64,000 nt of DNA from Clostridia bacterium (lineage in GTDB: Bacteria > Bacillota > Clostridia > Christensenellales > Borkfalkiaceae), in NCBI GenBank assembly GCA_029059705.1, contig JAIDVM010000015.1:1-64000 (forward strand), given 5' to 3'. The position numbers and the translations under genes were made by a program. The notes below the pieces were generated by a model. That model searched no databases. It was given only the letters and a program-made list of their open reading frames with translations, and had not been told where the DNA came from. Of this stretch, positions 41,220-50,777 are shown one piece after another (within the stretch, counting starts at the first letter, position 1; each line of letters begins with the position of its first letter).

Positions 41220-44200
41220 ATGAAAGAAAAAAAAGGGACGGGTCTGAACCGCGACAAAAACCTGCGCATAAATAAAAACGCCGGTTATAAGTTCGTTAAA
41301 AAAGACAAAAAAGACAAGTCCGTGAATAAACGTGCGGGGTTGCACGATAAAAAGAAAAATATTGCCGACGGCGAGCGCAGAGTAGTGCGCTGCAAGCCGT
41401 TGGCTCTTAAACATAAGCGCCGCATGCGTAAGGCTGCCGTGGCTTTGGCTGCCGTATGCATCGGGGCGGTTTCTTACGTGGGCATGGGCTTTTTGTTTAA
41501 GCCCGACGGCTTAGCCGTAGAAGATTTGGGCAACTATACCGTAAAGGCCCAAAGGGTTGGCGACAATTCCAAGCCCGCCGGCGGCGGAAAGATTTATTAC
41601 TTCCCCGAGGACGGCTCGCTGCCTACCGCCCACACTTTAATCGAAAACGTGGCTTACCTTAATTACGTTTTGAGCGACGTGCAAACGAGCTGGTCTTCGA
41701 GCATGAAATCCACCGTCTACACGGTTATGAACCAAACGGTCTACAACCATAAAAAGAGCTATAAGGACGAGGCGACGGGGGCTTACAGCTTTGTTTCCGC
41801 CGATAAGGCGATAGGCGCTTCGGGCATGGAAACGCAGTTTTGCGTGACGGAGGAAGAGGTTATCTGGCGCAACGCCGCAATCAACAGCCCCGAAGATAAG
41901 CTTGAAACGAACGGCTATAATATGGACATAGTCGACTGGGACGACAACAAGTTTTACGGCAACACCATTTCGGAATTCAGAAGCTACCGCGGACTTCCCG
42001 CAAACGATTTTTCCGTTTACATACTCGACGAAAACACCGTTAAAAACGCAAACGATTTTACGGTAAGAGATAACGGCGACGGCACTTATTCCATGACGCT
42101 CGATTTAAAGGTGCATCAGGAAGGGCTCGATTCCGCCGTTCACTACTACAAGCAAACCATGTACATAAACGGCGGGCTGTACGCTTGGCCCACCTTCGAT
42201 TACACGCGCGTAACCTATAACTTTACGGCGGACTGGCAGCTTTTGTCCTTTACGATAAACGACAGCTACTCGGCAAAGATGGGCGTAATCGCGGCGGCGT
42301 GCACCTCGGAATCTACCACCGTATTCAACTACGAACATGAAAACGGCAAAAACGCCTACCGCCCCGACGCCTTCGCGGCGCACGAGGACGGCAACTATAT
42401 CCGTTATTCGCCCTTCGGCAACGCAAGAACTCTTGACGCGACGACCTGCCTTGCAAACGCCTTCGGCAGCGTTCTGGAAGAGGGGGCAACCTTTAAGCTC
42501 GATTTGAATTTAAACGGCAGAGCTTTAAACGGCGCGATTTACGTCGGCATGGAAGACGGCGGCATTTCTGATTTGCGCGTGGCTTTGGGCGAGCTTAAAG
42601 TATTCTTAGGCGACGACAACGGCAAAAACATGCTGTTCCTTGCGGCGGGCAAGGATAAATTCAGGCTGTGCACCAACGGGCTTTTCGGCTCGGAGGGAAG
42701 CGGCGAAACCGCCGAAAGCGGCGCGGACGCGCTTGCGGGCTTGTTCGATACGGACGACTTGTTAAAGCAGCTTTTTGCGGGCGAGTTCGACTTGCAGGAA
42801 AAATCCGCAAGCCTAAAATCGACAATTTCCTTGTTCGGACTTGAAATACCCGTTGAGTTTGCCTTTAACGTAAAGGGGCTTAACGCAACTCTCGACTACG
42901 TTTCCACCTCGTTCTCGCTGAACGGTTCGCCCGTTAAAGCAAAATTGGAGTTCGGCTCGGAGGCGGATATCCCCGCCGCGCCCACAGAAAACGAAAAGGC
43001 GCAGTATAAGGATATTTTAAACGAGGGTTTAACCTTAAACTTAAAATTGGGGCTCGATAAGCTCGTTTTAAACGGCGCGGCTGAAATCAAGCTCGAAAAC
43101 GGCAGGTTTACGGGCGTAAACGCATATCTCGGCAATTACGCGGCGCACTACAACGCGGCAAACGGATTTGTATATTTAAACCTCGACGGTTACAAATATA
43201 AGCTCGATACCAAAAAGCTTTCCCAAAGCGGCGCGGCTGTGGCTTTAAGCGGCGAAGAAGGCTCGGCGCAGACTTCCGCGCTTCAACAGTTGATTAACTT
43301 TATTGTCGGCGGGCTTTCCACCGACGGCAACGGCATAAACTTCAACGGCGCGCTTGCGGCAGACAACAGCTTTAACGTTTTAGGCACTGTTATAAAGCTC
43401 GGCGTGGACGTAAACCTAAGGGGATATCTCGGCGTCAGCGCAAATATAGATTTGGGCGGCAAGACCGCTTTTGCCGAAGTTTCGGTTGCGGAAAACAATT
43501 CCGCAATCCCCCAAATCGGCAACGTAAGCGATTATAAGGATATTTTAAACGGCGAACTTACTTTAAAGGTAAACAGCCTTAAAATAGACGGGCTCGATTT
43601 AAGCGGTACGGTTTGCATAAGTCTTAAAAACGGCAAGCTCGATACGGTGCGCGCAAGCCTTTCTAATGCGGGCGGCGATATAGCCGTTCACTTTAATTCG
43701 GCTGACGGCATGCTCTACGTTAAGGCGGGCGAGGGGTTAAAGGTTAAGCTTCCCTTATCCGCGCTCGGCTTGGGCGAAAGCGGCTTCGACTTAAACGGCT
43801 TGCTCGGCGCAATTGACTTAAAAGATATTTTAAAGCAGTTAATCAACAACTTAACCGCAACGAACAGCGCGCTTGCAACGAACGTTTCTGTTAATATTAA
43901 GGACTTCGGCAAAGTCAGCATAGGCGCGGCGATAAACCTTGAAAACGGATTGGGCGCCAACGTTACGGTTGACGTTTTCAACAAAAACGTTTCGCTTAAA
44001 GCGGGGCTTGCGCACGGCGAACCGCTGCCCGAGCTTACCGCGGCGCAGAAAGCGGAATACGCCGACGTCTTAAACGACGGCTTTAACCTTAAAGGCAACT
44101 TGCAGGTAACCGTGGGCGACACGCTTTTAAACCTTGCAATAAACAAGCTTTCCGTTTCACTTCAATTGCAGCAGGACGGCACGGTTAATTTCGGCTTTGC

Positions 44201-47200
44201 CCTCGATACGCGTCTTACCGTAAAGGATATGTACTTCGACTTGTTCTTATCCTATTCAAACGGCGTTGCAACCGTGGTTTACGGCGACGGGGAAAACTAC
44301 TTCGGCGCTAAGCTCGATATCGCAAACGGCGATTTGGGCAAGCTCGAAAAAGCGCTCGTAAGCGTTTATAACAGAATTTCGGCGGTGCTCGACGAAATAG
44401 TGACCAACAACCCCTTAAAGCCCGTCGGCGATGCGGAGCTTGAAAATCTGCTTACGATTGAAAATTTAAGCAACATTCTTTCAAAACTCGGCATTGCGGT
44501 TTCGCTCGAACAGGGCGGTGCGAACGTTTTCGAAATGCTCGGCATACCCCAAAACGGCGGCAAACTCGATATAAGCGGCTTAATCAACGGCTTGCACGTT
44601 TACAGCTCCGAAGACAGCATTTTCGGCGTAACCCTCGGCAATATGTCGTTGCAGCTCAAAAACAGCGGGTTAAACGTTTCGGCTGATTTGGAAATGGCAA
44701 ACTCGGCGGTCCGCGTTTATCTCCAAAATCTTGCGGTCGGCGTTTACGACGCGCCCGCCTGCCCCGTAAAGGATAGCGACCTTCTTACGGCTAACGACTT
44801 TGCCGAAATGCTCGATTATCTGGCGGCTGCGGCTGAGCTGCTTGTAGAAGACGAATATTCCGTTTCGGCAAACGCAACCGTTTACGAAAACAACGAAATT
44901 TCTTACGAAGTCAAAATACTTTTCGAATATATCAAGGGCGAAAAATTCCCCGTGCAGATAATCCTGCCGCAAACTGATAAAAACGGCAACAAAACGGAGC
45001 TTGCGGTAACGGTTGACGAGGATATGTATTGGCACCTCGGCGTAACCTTGGATAACGCCGACGCAACAAAGGACGACCTTTATATCGACGTTTACATTCT
45101 CGATTGCAACCCCGCGGTAGAAAACGGCTTAACGACGGGCGGCAAAACGGCAACGGGAGGCGGCTTGGACGTTTTCGTTTCCGTTTCGAAATACGGCAGC
45201 AAAGCGCTTAACGAAAATTATGCGCCCTTAAAGGTTTACGCACCCGTAAACGAAATTCTCACCGTTCTTGCGGCGGGCGTCGCGCTTTTGGACTTGCAGA
45301 ATATAGATATAAGCGGGGAATCGGCGGCGTTACAGTCGGTGGTTTCGCAGCTTGCAACGCTTTTGGATAACGCGCTTGTCAAAACTTATCTGCCTTTAAC
45401 TTATTCGCAGTTCAATTCGCTCGGCGCAAGCCTTGTTCCCCAAATTATCGGCTCGGATATCTCAACGCTGTTAAAGGATGTTTTAAAAACGCTTTCCTCG
45501 CCCGCTCAAAATGAAAACAACGGCGAAAAAGCGTTAAGTTCCTCCGCACCCGAAACGGCCAACCCCAAGCACTATATTAATAAGGTAAGTCTCGGTTCGT
45601 CGGGCGCGGGCGACAAAATGCTGCAAATCGTTTTAAACAGCAACGCAATCTACGGCGGCGGCTGCGAAAACATTGTGTTCGAAGCCTATAAAAATTACGC
45701 AAACGGCGCGGGCGAAGAGCCTAATTCGTTAAAATCCTTAATAACGGGCGCGGCTTTGAAAAACGTTTATTTCGACGGCAACAAAAAACTCGATTTGGGA
45801 ATCGACGTTGCCCGCAGCGTTTCAAAGCAGACGGCGTTCGAAGGCTATTACGATTTCAGCGGAATTTCCACGCTTTTAAAGGCGGCGGTAAATTCGGCAA
45901 CGCACTCGAAGGCAAACGCAACCGAGCTTGACAAGCAGATTTACGGCGAAAACTTAACCGATTACCTTTTAAACCGTTATTATTATCTTCAAGGTAAAAT
46001 CGATTTGCATATACCGGTGTTCAACAAGGATTATCAGATAGGTTTAGCGGCGGCGGCCCGTATAGATAAGGACAACGACGTTAAAATAAATTTAAGTCTT
46101 GACATACCCGCAATTCAGGAAGTAATGCAGGTTGTAACCAACGGCAATACCCATACCGACCTTACAATTAAAAACGGTATGGTGTACATAAAGCGCGTTC
46201 AGAATTCTTATTGGAAAAAGTCGGGGCTTATATATTCTGAAAAGAAGTATGATACTCCCGTAACAATTTACCGTGTAATGCCAATTGGCGAGTTTTCGGC
46301 AAACATCATGGACAATATAGTGTTCCTTATGAACTTGGGCCCCGTGGTTACCGATAATATAAAGGACGTTGCGCCTGCGGAACCCGTTAAAGACGTTAGC
46401 GATTTCGGCGCAAAAATAGGAAAGTATCTTAAATCGTTTATTTACACGTGCAATTCCAATTCGGCAAACTGGGCGCTTACCATAAACGGCGGCTGCATAG
46501 ACTTCGGCACAAATATGATAGGGCTGAACGATATAGTCGTTACGCTGAACGCAAATAGCCGTTATGACGAACTCACCAACAGCAATCTGTACACGCTTAC
46601 GGGACTTAACATAAAGACCGGACTCAGTCTTGCAAATATTCTAAACATAACCGTTGACGGCAACATTAATTATTGTAATCCCCAACTTGTTATGGGCAAA
46701 CAATATAAGGATAGCACGGTCGACCTGTCTGAAACGTGGGAAGAGCTTTTGGGCTGCGACAGCAAAACCTTGGCAGTCGGCGCAAACGGACTTAAAGAGG
46801 GCGAAGAATACACGCCCGAAGAAATAGCCGCAAGCGAGCTTTGGAACAGAGCAATCTCTTCGCTTAACGGCTCCTATGCGGGCAAAAATTATCTCGAAAT
46901 AAACCTTTCTTCGTCAACGGGCGTAAACCTCGGCGAGGTTGCGCTCAACGCAAACGGCAATAAGGTCGGCGGCTTAACAATTCTTTACGGCTCGTCGGGG
47001 CTGTTGTCGGTCGCTCCCGCAATTCCCGAATGGGAAGAGAAGACGGGCTACACTCTCAAAGTGGACTACGTCGGAGGAATAGCATGCGGTGCAAACGGCA
47101 AGCTTGATTTTTCCAACGTAACCGACTTTGCAAGCCTTGCAATCAACGCGGCTTACACCCCCAACACGTATAAAGTGAATGTCGTCGTAGACGAGGAAAA

Positions 47201-48497
47201 GGGCACAGTTTATACTGTGGATTACGTTTACGGCACAAGGCTGCCCCTTTCGCAGTACATAGGCGCAACGGTAAAAGGTGAAGACGGCAAGGTTTACGTT
47301 CTCGATTCGTTCGTATTAAACGGCAAAAAATATTACGGCGATATAGAAGACTTTAACATAACCGAAGAAACAACCTTAATTGCAAACTGGACGGACGTTA
47401 CCGCCGACGCGGAATATACCGTAACCTACGTTGCCGACGGCAAAACGGTTGCAACGCGCACCGTTAAATACGGCGAAAAGATTTCGGCGGACGTCGTGCC
47501 CGACTTCAACGTAACGGGTTACGACTTCGCGGGCTGGGATTTCTGCGGCGTCGATACCTGCTACGGCAACAGGGAAATAACCGCAATTTACACCCCGCAC
47601 GTTTACACGGTAACGCTCGACGCAAGCGCATACGCCGGTTGCGGCAAAGAAGGACAGCTTGCCGAAGCGATTGCGGAAGCGGGCTTTACGGACGGCAAGT
47701 TATATTACGCTTACGGCGACGAGGCAATCAAGCTTACCGCGCTTGATAATATCAGCGGCTACGACTTCGTTCGTTACTACGTCTTAAACGAAAACGGCGA
47801 AAAGGTTGACGTAACTTCCGTGTATATGCTCACCGAAGATTTAACGGTTTACGCGGAGTTTAACGACGTAAGGATTAATCTCAACCTTACAAGCGACGTC
47901 GCGTTTAACTATAACGGACAGACGGCGGTTGAAAAGGGCGGCAAATTCGTGCTCAACACCTATATGGTGCGCGAAGAGAGCGAAATGCTAAACGCCGAAA
48001 ATGCCGAAGGCTGGCAGTTCCTCGGCTGGTGGTATGCCGTTACGGACGGCAACGGCGGAACGGCTTATAGCAGCCTTACCGACGTGCTTTCGATAGCCCG
48101 CCCCGGCGAAACGGTTGAAACCGAAATTAGAGCGCTGTGGGGAAGGGCAAACGTAGCGGGGGCTTCTACCAAGGGCGGCAGCTTTTTTAAAGGCTACGAT
48201 TATACAATGGTAAGCACGGCAAGCTACGAATTTAAGGGCTTTGACGGAGTTATAAGCAAAATCAGCCGTACGGCAACCGAATACGACTGGTATTTGGACA
48301 ACGGTTTAACACCCGTTATGACCAAGGAAATAAACAACGTAAACGGCAACAATCAGCTTACTTGTGCCTTCGACAAGCTGCATATAGGCTCTACTTCTGG
48401 CATAATGAACAATTGGAAGGTTTCGTGCAGACTTACTTTCAGCTTGCCAAACGGAACGGAGTGCGTTCTTTCGGCAACAAGCTCAGGTAAATTCTAA
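41220..48497 (+). CDS. Giant repetitive cell-surface protein with N-terminal membrane anchor and InlB-like C-terminal repeats
   Basis: 2,425 residues from the ATG at 41220; the frame is open to 41118, but that part is promoter. A very basic cytoplasmic N-terminus (1-70) and one transmembrane helix (about 72-93) anchor it, with no cleavable signal and no LPXTG at the end (SSGKF). Three copies of a unit of about 175 residues start near 594, 770 and 945, each with Y(K/A)D(I/V)LN near its start. Beta-rich Gly/Asn/Leu sequence follows. Near 1980-2300 are repeats resembling the Listeria-Bacteroides (Flg_new/InlB B) type, e.g. YTVTYVADGKTVATRTVKYG. Probably structural or adhesive; no enzyme motif is seen. 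The SD is poor. Confidence 0.8.
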   Translation: MKEKKGTGLNRDKNLRINKNAGYKFVKKDKKDKSVNKRAGLHDKKKNIADGERRVVRCKPLALKHKRRMRKAAVALAAVCIGAVSYVGMGFLFKPDGLAVEDLGNYTVKAQRVGDNSKPAGGGKIYYFPEDGSLPTAHTLIENVAYLNYVLSDVQTSWSSSMKSTVYTVMNQTVYNHKKSYKDEATGAYSFVSADKAIGASGMETQFCVTEEEVIWRNAAINSPEDKLETNGYNMDIVDWDDNKFYGNTISEFRSYRGLPANDFSVYILDENTVKNANDFTVRDNGDGTYSMTLDLKVHQEGLDSAVHYYKQTMYINGGLYAWPTFDYTRVTYNFTADWQLLSFTINDSYSAKMGVIAAACTSESTTVFNYEHENGKNAYRPDAFAAHEDGNYIRYSPFGNARTLDATTCLANAFGSVLEEGATFKLDLNLNGRALNGAIYVGMEDGGISDLRVALGELKVFLGDDNGKNMLFLAAGKDKFRLCTNGLFGSEGSGETAESGADALAGLFDTDDLLKQLFAGEFDLQEKSASLKSTISLFGLEIPVEFAFNVKGLNATLDYVSTSFSLNGSPVKAKLEFGSEADIPAAPTENEKAQYKDILNEGLTLNLKLGLDKLVLNGAAEIKLENGRFTGVNAYLGNYAAHYNAANGFVYLNLDGYKYKLDTKKLSQSGAAVALSGEEGSAQTSALQQLINFIVGGLSTDGNGINFNGALAADNSFNVLGTVIKLGVDVNLRGYLGVSANIDLGGKTAFAEVSVAENNSAIPQIGNVSDYKDILNGELTLKVNSLKIDGLDLSGTVCISLKNGKLDTVRASLSNAGGDIAVHFNSADGMLYVKAGEGLKVKLPLSALGLGESGFDLNGLLGAIDLKDILKQLINNLTATNSALATNVSVNIKDFGKVSIGAAINLENGLGANVTVDVFNKNVSLKAGLAHGEPLPELTAAQKAEYADVLNDGFNLKGNLQVTVGDTLLNLAINKLSVSLQLQQDGTVNFGFALDTRLTVKDMYFDLFLSYSNGVATVVYGDGENYFGAKLDIANGDLGKLEKALVSVYNRISAVLDEIVTNNPLKPVGDAELENLLTIENLSNILSKLGIAVSLEQGGANVFEMLGIPQNGGKLDISGLINGLHVYSSEDSIFGVTLGNMSLQLKNSGLNVSADLEMANSAVRVYLQNLAVGVYDAPACPVKDSDLLTANDFAEMLDYLAAAAELLVEDEYSVSANATVYENNEISYEVKILFEYIKGEKFPVQIILPQTDKNGNKTELAVTVDEDMYWHLGVTLDNADATKDDLYIDVYILDCNPAVENGLTTGGKTATGGGLDVFVSVSKYGSKALNENYAPLKVYAPVNEILTVLAAGVALLDLQNIDISGESAALQSVVSQLATLLDNALVKTYLPLTYSQFNSLGASLVPQIIGSDISTLLKDVLKTLSSPAQNENNGEKALSSSAPETANPKHYINKVSLGSSGAGDKMLQIVLNSNAIYGGGCENIVFEAYKNYANGAGEEPNSLKSLITGAALKNVYFDGNKKLDLGIDVARSVSKQTAFEGYYDFSGISTLLKAAVNSATHSKANATELDKQIYGENLTDYLLNRYYYLQGKIDLHIPVFNKDYQIGLAAAARIDKDNDVKINLSLDIPAIQEVMQVVTNGNTHTDLTIKNGMVYIKRVQNSYWKKSGLIYSEKKYDTPVTIYRVMPIGEFSANIMDNIVFLMNLGPVVTDNIKDVAPAEPVKDVSDFGAKIGKYLKSFIYTCNSNSANWALTINGGCIDFGTNMIGLNDIVVTLNANSRYDELTNSNLYTLTGLNIKTGLSLANILNITVDGNINYCNPQLVMGKQYKDSTVDLSETWEELLGCDSKTLAVGANGLKEGEEYTPEEIAASELWNRAISSLNGSYAGKNYLEINLSSSTGVNLGEVALNANGNKVGGLTILYGSSGLLSVAPAIPEWEEKTGYTLKVDYVGGIACGANGKLDFSNVTDFASLAINAAYTPNTYKVNVVVDEEKGTVYTVDYVYGTRLPLSQYIGATVKGEDGKVYVLDSFVLNGKKYYGDIEDFNITEETTLIANWTDVTADAEYTVTYVADGKTVATRTVKYGEKISADVVPDFNVTGYDFAGWDFCGVDTCYGNREITAIYTPHVYTVTLDASAYAGCGKEGQLAEAIAEAGFTDGKLYYAYGDEAIKLTALDNISGYDFVRYYVLNENGEKVDVTSVYMLTEDLTVYAEFNDVRINLNLTSDVAFNYNGQTAVEKGGKFVLNTYMVREESEMLNAENAEGWQFLGWWYAVTDGNGGTAYSSLTDVLSIARPGETVETEIRALWGRANVAGASTKGGSFFKGYDYTMVSTASYEFKGFDGVISKISRTATEYDWYLDNGLTPVMTKEINNVNGNNQLTCAFDKLHIGSTSGIMNNWKVSCRLTFSLPNGTECVLSATSSGKF

Positions 48498-48511
48498 AAC
48501 GCAAAATTATA

Positions 48512-48543
48512 AGCGGGCGGCAAGCATTTGCTTGCCGCCCGCT
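48512..48543 (+). terminator. Terminator of the giant surface-protein gene
   Basis: Perfect 14-bp stem (AGCGGGCGGCAAGC and complement) with ATTT loop, followed by CTTTTATT. Confidence 0.92.
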
Positions 48544-48632
48544 CTTTTATTCCTTTGCCGCTTAACCGCGGTATATATTCGTATTAATTGTCTAAAATAA
48601 TTTTAACTTGCTTTTATATTGCTGAAAATCGC

Positions 48633-48661
48633 TTGTCATTTCACGCGCGGCTTGCTATAAT
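48633..48661 (+). promoter_or_regulatory. Promoter of the sugar transferase gene with extended -10
   Basis: TTGTCA (48633-48638), 17-base spacer ending TGC, TATAAT (48656-48661). Confidence 0.87.
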
Positions 48662-48699
48662 TAAATACACTTACATAAGAGGAAGGAGACAGTGCGCCC

Positions 48700-49335
48700 A
48701 TGGCAGAAAAAAAGCGCAAAAAACTTTTTTACCGTTTTGTTAAGCGCACGTTCGATATTTTTTCCGCAAGCCTTATGCTTTTGCTTTTGTCCTGGCTCAT
48801 TCTTCTTTTTATATTAATTAAATGGCTTGAGGACTTTCATAGACCGATTTACGTTTCAAAAAGGGTTGGCAGAAACGGCAAAATTTTTAAAATTTATAAA
48901 ATAAGAACCATGTGTCCCAACGCTGAGGAAATGAAACAAAAGCTGATTGAGGAAGGGCTTAACGAGGCCGACCCGCCTGCGTTTAAAATGAAAAACGACC
49001 CCCGCGTTACGCGTGTAGGGAAGTTTATGCGCAAGTTTTCTATTGACGAGCTTCCGCAGCTTTTAAATATCATAGGCGGCTCAATGAGCGTAGTCGGCCC
49101 CCGTCCGCCTCTTCCGGAAGAAGTGGAGCAGTATACTGATTACCAAAAACAACGGCTTGTCGTCCGCGGCGGACTTTTGTGCCTTTGGCAAATTCAAAAG
49201 AACCGCAACGCGCTTTCGTTTGACGAATGGATTAAACTCGACCTTGAGTATATCGAAAAAAGAAGCCTTTGGCTGGATACAAAAATAATATTCAAGGGCG
49301 CGTATATGGTAATATTCGACCATACGGGCGAATAA
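48700..49335 (+). CDS. Undecaprenyl-phosphate sugar phosphotransferase (bacterial sugar transferase family)
   Basis: Transfers a sugar-1-phosphate from a UDP-sugar to undecaprenyl phosphate to begin a surface glycan. 211 residues, a short form with only the catalytic domain. It has a basic start, KRTFDIFSASLMLLLLSWLI (the single membrane helix), KIYKIRTMC, and the catalytic SIDELPQLLNIIGGSMSVVG with GPRPP. GGAAGGAG lies about eleven bases before the ATG. It stands alone in its operon. Together with the wzy-like protein and PopT it points to polyprenyl-linked glycan synthesis. Confidence 0.92.
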   Translation: MAEKKRKKLFYRFVKRTFDIFSASLMLLLLSWLILLFILIKWLEDFHRPIYVSKRVGRNGKIFKIYKIRTMCPNAEEMKQKLIEEGLNEADPPAFKMKNDPRVTRVGKFMRKFSIDELPQLLNIIGGSMSVVGPRPPLPEEVEQYTDYQKQRLVVRGGLLCLWQIQKNRNALSFDEWIKLDLEYIEKRSLWLDTKIIFKGAYMVIFDHTGE

Positions 49336-49350
49336 CTTAAAACAACTAAA

Positions 49351-49378
49351 AACCCCGACGTATGTCGGGGTTAATTTT
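49351..49378. terminator. Terminator between sugar transferase and radA
   Basis: AACCCCGAC/GTCGGGGTT stem with GTAT loop and AATTTTTT, between convergent genes. Confidence 0.9.
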
Positions 49379-49400
49379 TTGTGATTAATAAAATTCAACG

Positions 49401-50765
49401 TTATTTTTCCGTTTTGAACAGCGTTTTAATCATCGTGTTTACATAAAGTATGGGCACCACCGAAATCTTGTCGGCGTACTTCGTTACCGACTTCATATTC
49501 TTTGCCGGCAGCAGCACGCGCTTAAAGCCCATCTTCACGCACTCGGCAACGCGCTTTTCGCAGTAAGAAACGGCGCGCACCTCGCCCGTCAAGCCAACCT
49601 CGCCGAAAACCGCCGTGTATTTGTCTACGGGCACGCCGAAATAAGCCGAAGCCAGCGCCGCGCACAGCGCCAAATCGCAAGAAGGCTCGTTCAATTTTAT
49701 GCCGCCCATCGCGTTTACATAAACGTCAAACCCGCCCATATTCAGCCCGCAACGCTTTTCAAGCACGGCAAGCAACAAAACAAGCTTGTTATAATCAACC
49801 CCAAAAGGCATTCTGCGCGGCAGCCCGAACGAGGTCTTCGAAACAAGCGTCTGAATTTCCACGTTCATGCACCTTGCGCCCGTCTGCGCGGGAGTAACCG
49901 CCGAGCCCGCCTCTTCGCCGCGGCTTTCCGAAAGGAACACGCCCGAATAGTCGGTTACCGCAATTATGCCCTCGCCCGTCATCTCAAAAACGCCCACCTC
50001 GGCAACGTTGCCAAAGCGGTTTTTTACCGCGCGTAAAATGCGGAAGTTTTCCTGATTTTCCCCCTCGAAGTAAAGCACCGTGTCCATAATGTGCTCCAAA
50101 ACCTTGGGGCCGGCAAGCGCGCCTTCCTTGGTTACGTGCCCTATAATAAAAAACGTAATTCCGCGGCTTTTGGCAATCCGCATCAGCCGCGAAGCGCACT
50201 CGCGCACCTGCCCGACGGAGCCCGAAGAGGAGGACAAATCGTCCGTATAAACGGCCTGAATACTGTCTATCACGCAAAACTCCACGCCGTCAAGCTCGGC
50301 TTCGAGCCCGTCTATGCACGTTTCGTTTATTATCAAAAGCCTGTCCGATTTTAAGTTTAACCGTTGAGCCCGCATCTTAACCTGCGAACAGCTCTCTTCG
50401 GCTGAAAAGTATAAAACCTTTTTCGTTTCGGAAAGGTGCGCGGCAATCTGCGTTAAAAGGGTCGATTTGCCTATGCCGGGGTCGCCCCCCAAAAGCACCA
50501 GCGAGCCCGCAACAATGCCGCCGCCCAAAACGTTGTCGAATTCCGAAATACCCGAAGGCGTGCGGTTATACCGCTCGTAAGTAATTTCCGAAAGCGGCTT
50601 TGCCCGCGATATATGCGCCGTTTTCGTCTGTTTGACGGGCGCGGCGGGCTTAATTATCTCTTCCGCCATAGTATTGAATTTTCCGCACGCGGGGCACCGC
50701 CCCAACCAGCGCGGGCTCGAAGCCCCGCACTCCGTGCACACAAATTCCGTTGTCGCCTTTGCCAT
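49401..50765 (-). CDS. radA: DNA repair protein RadA/Sms
   Basis: Branch-migrating helicase of homologous recombination, 454 residues. An N-terminal zinc finger (CTECGASSPRWLGRCPACGK), a RecA-like ATPase with Walker A GGDPGIGKSTLL, the RadA-specific KNRFG motif and a Lon-type C-terminal domain (no protease residues expected) are all present. It is the third gene of rqcP-ispDF-radA, 12 bases after ispDF. AAGG is upstream of the ATG. Confidence 0.96.
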   Translation of the reverse strand: MAKATTEFVCTECGASSPRWLGRCPACGKFNTMAEEIIKPAAPVKQTKTAHISRAKPLSEITYERYNRTPSGISEFDNVLGGGIVAGSLVLLGGDPGIGKSTLLTQIAAHLSETKKVLYFSAEESCSQVKMRAQRLNLKSDRLLIINETCIDGLEAELDGVEFCVIDSIQAVYTDDLSSSSGSVGQVRECASRLMRIAKSRGITFFIIGHVTKEGALAGPKVLEHIMDTVLYFEGENQENFRILRAVKNRFGNVAEVGVFEMTGEGIIAVTDYSGVFLSESRGEEAGSAVTPAQTGARCMNVEIQTLVSKTSFGLPRRMPFGVDYNKLVLLLAVLEKRCGLNMGGFDVYVNAMGGIKLNEPSCDLALCAALASAYFGVPVDKYTAVFGEVGLTGEVRAVSYCEKRVAECVKMGFKRVLLPAKNMKSVTKYADKISVVPILYVNTMIKTLFKTEK

Positions 50766-50777
50766 AATAATTTACCT

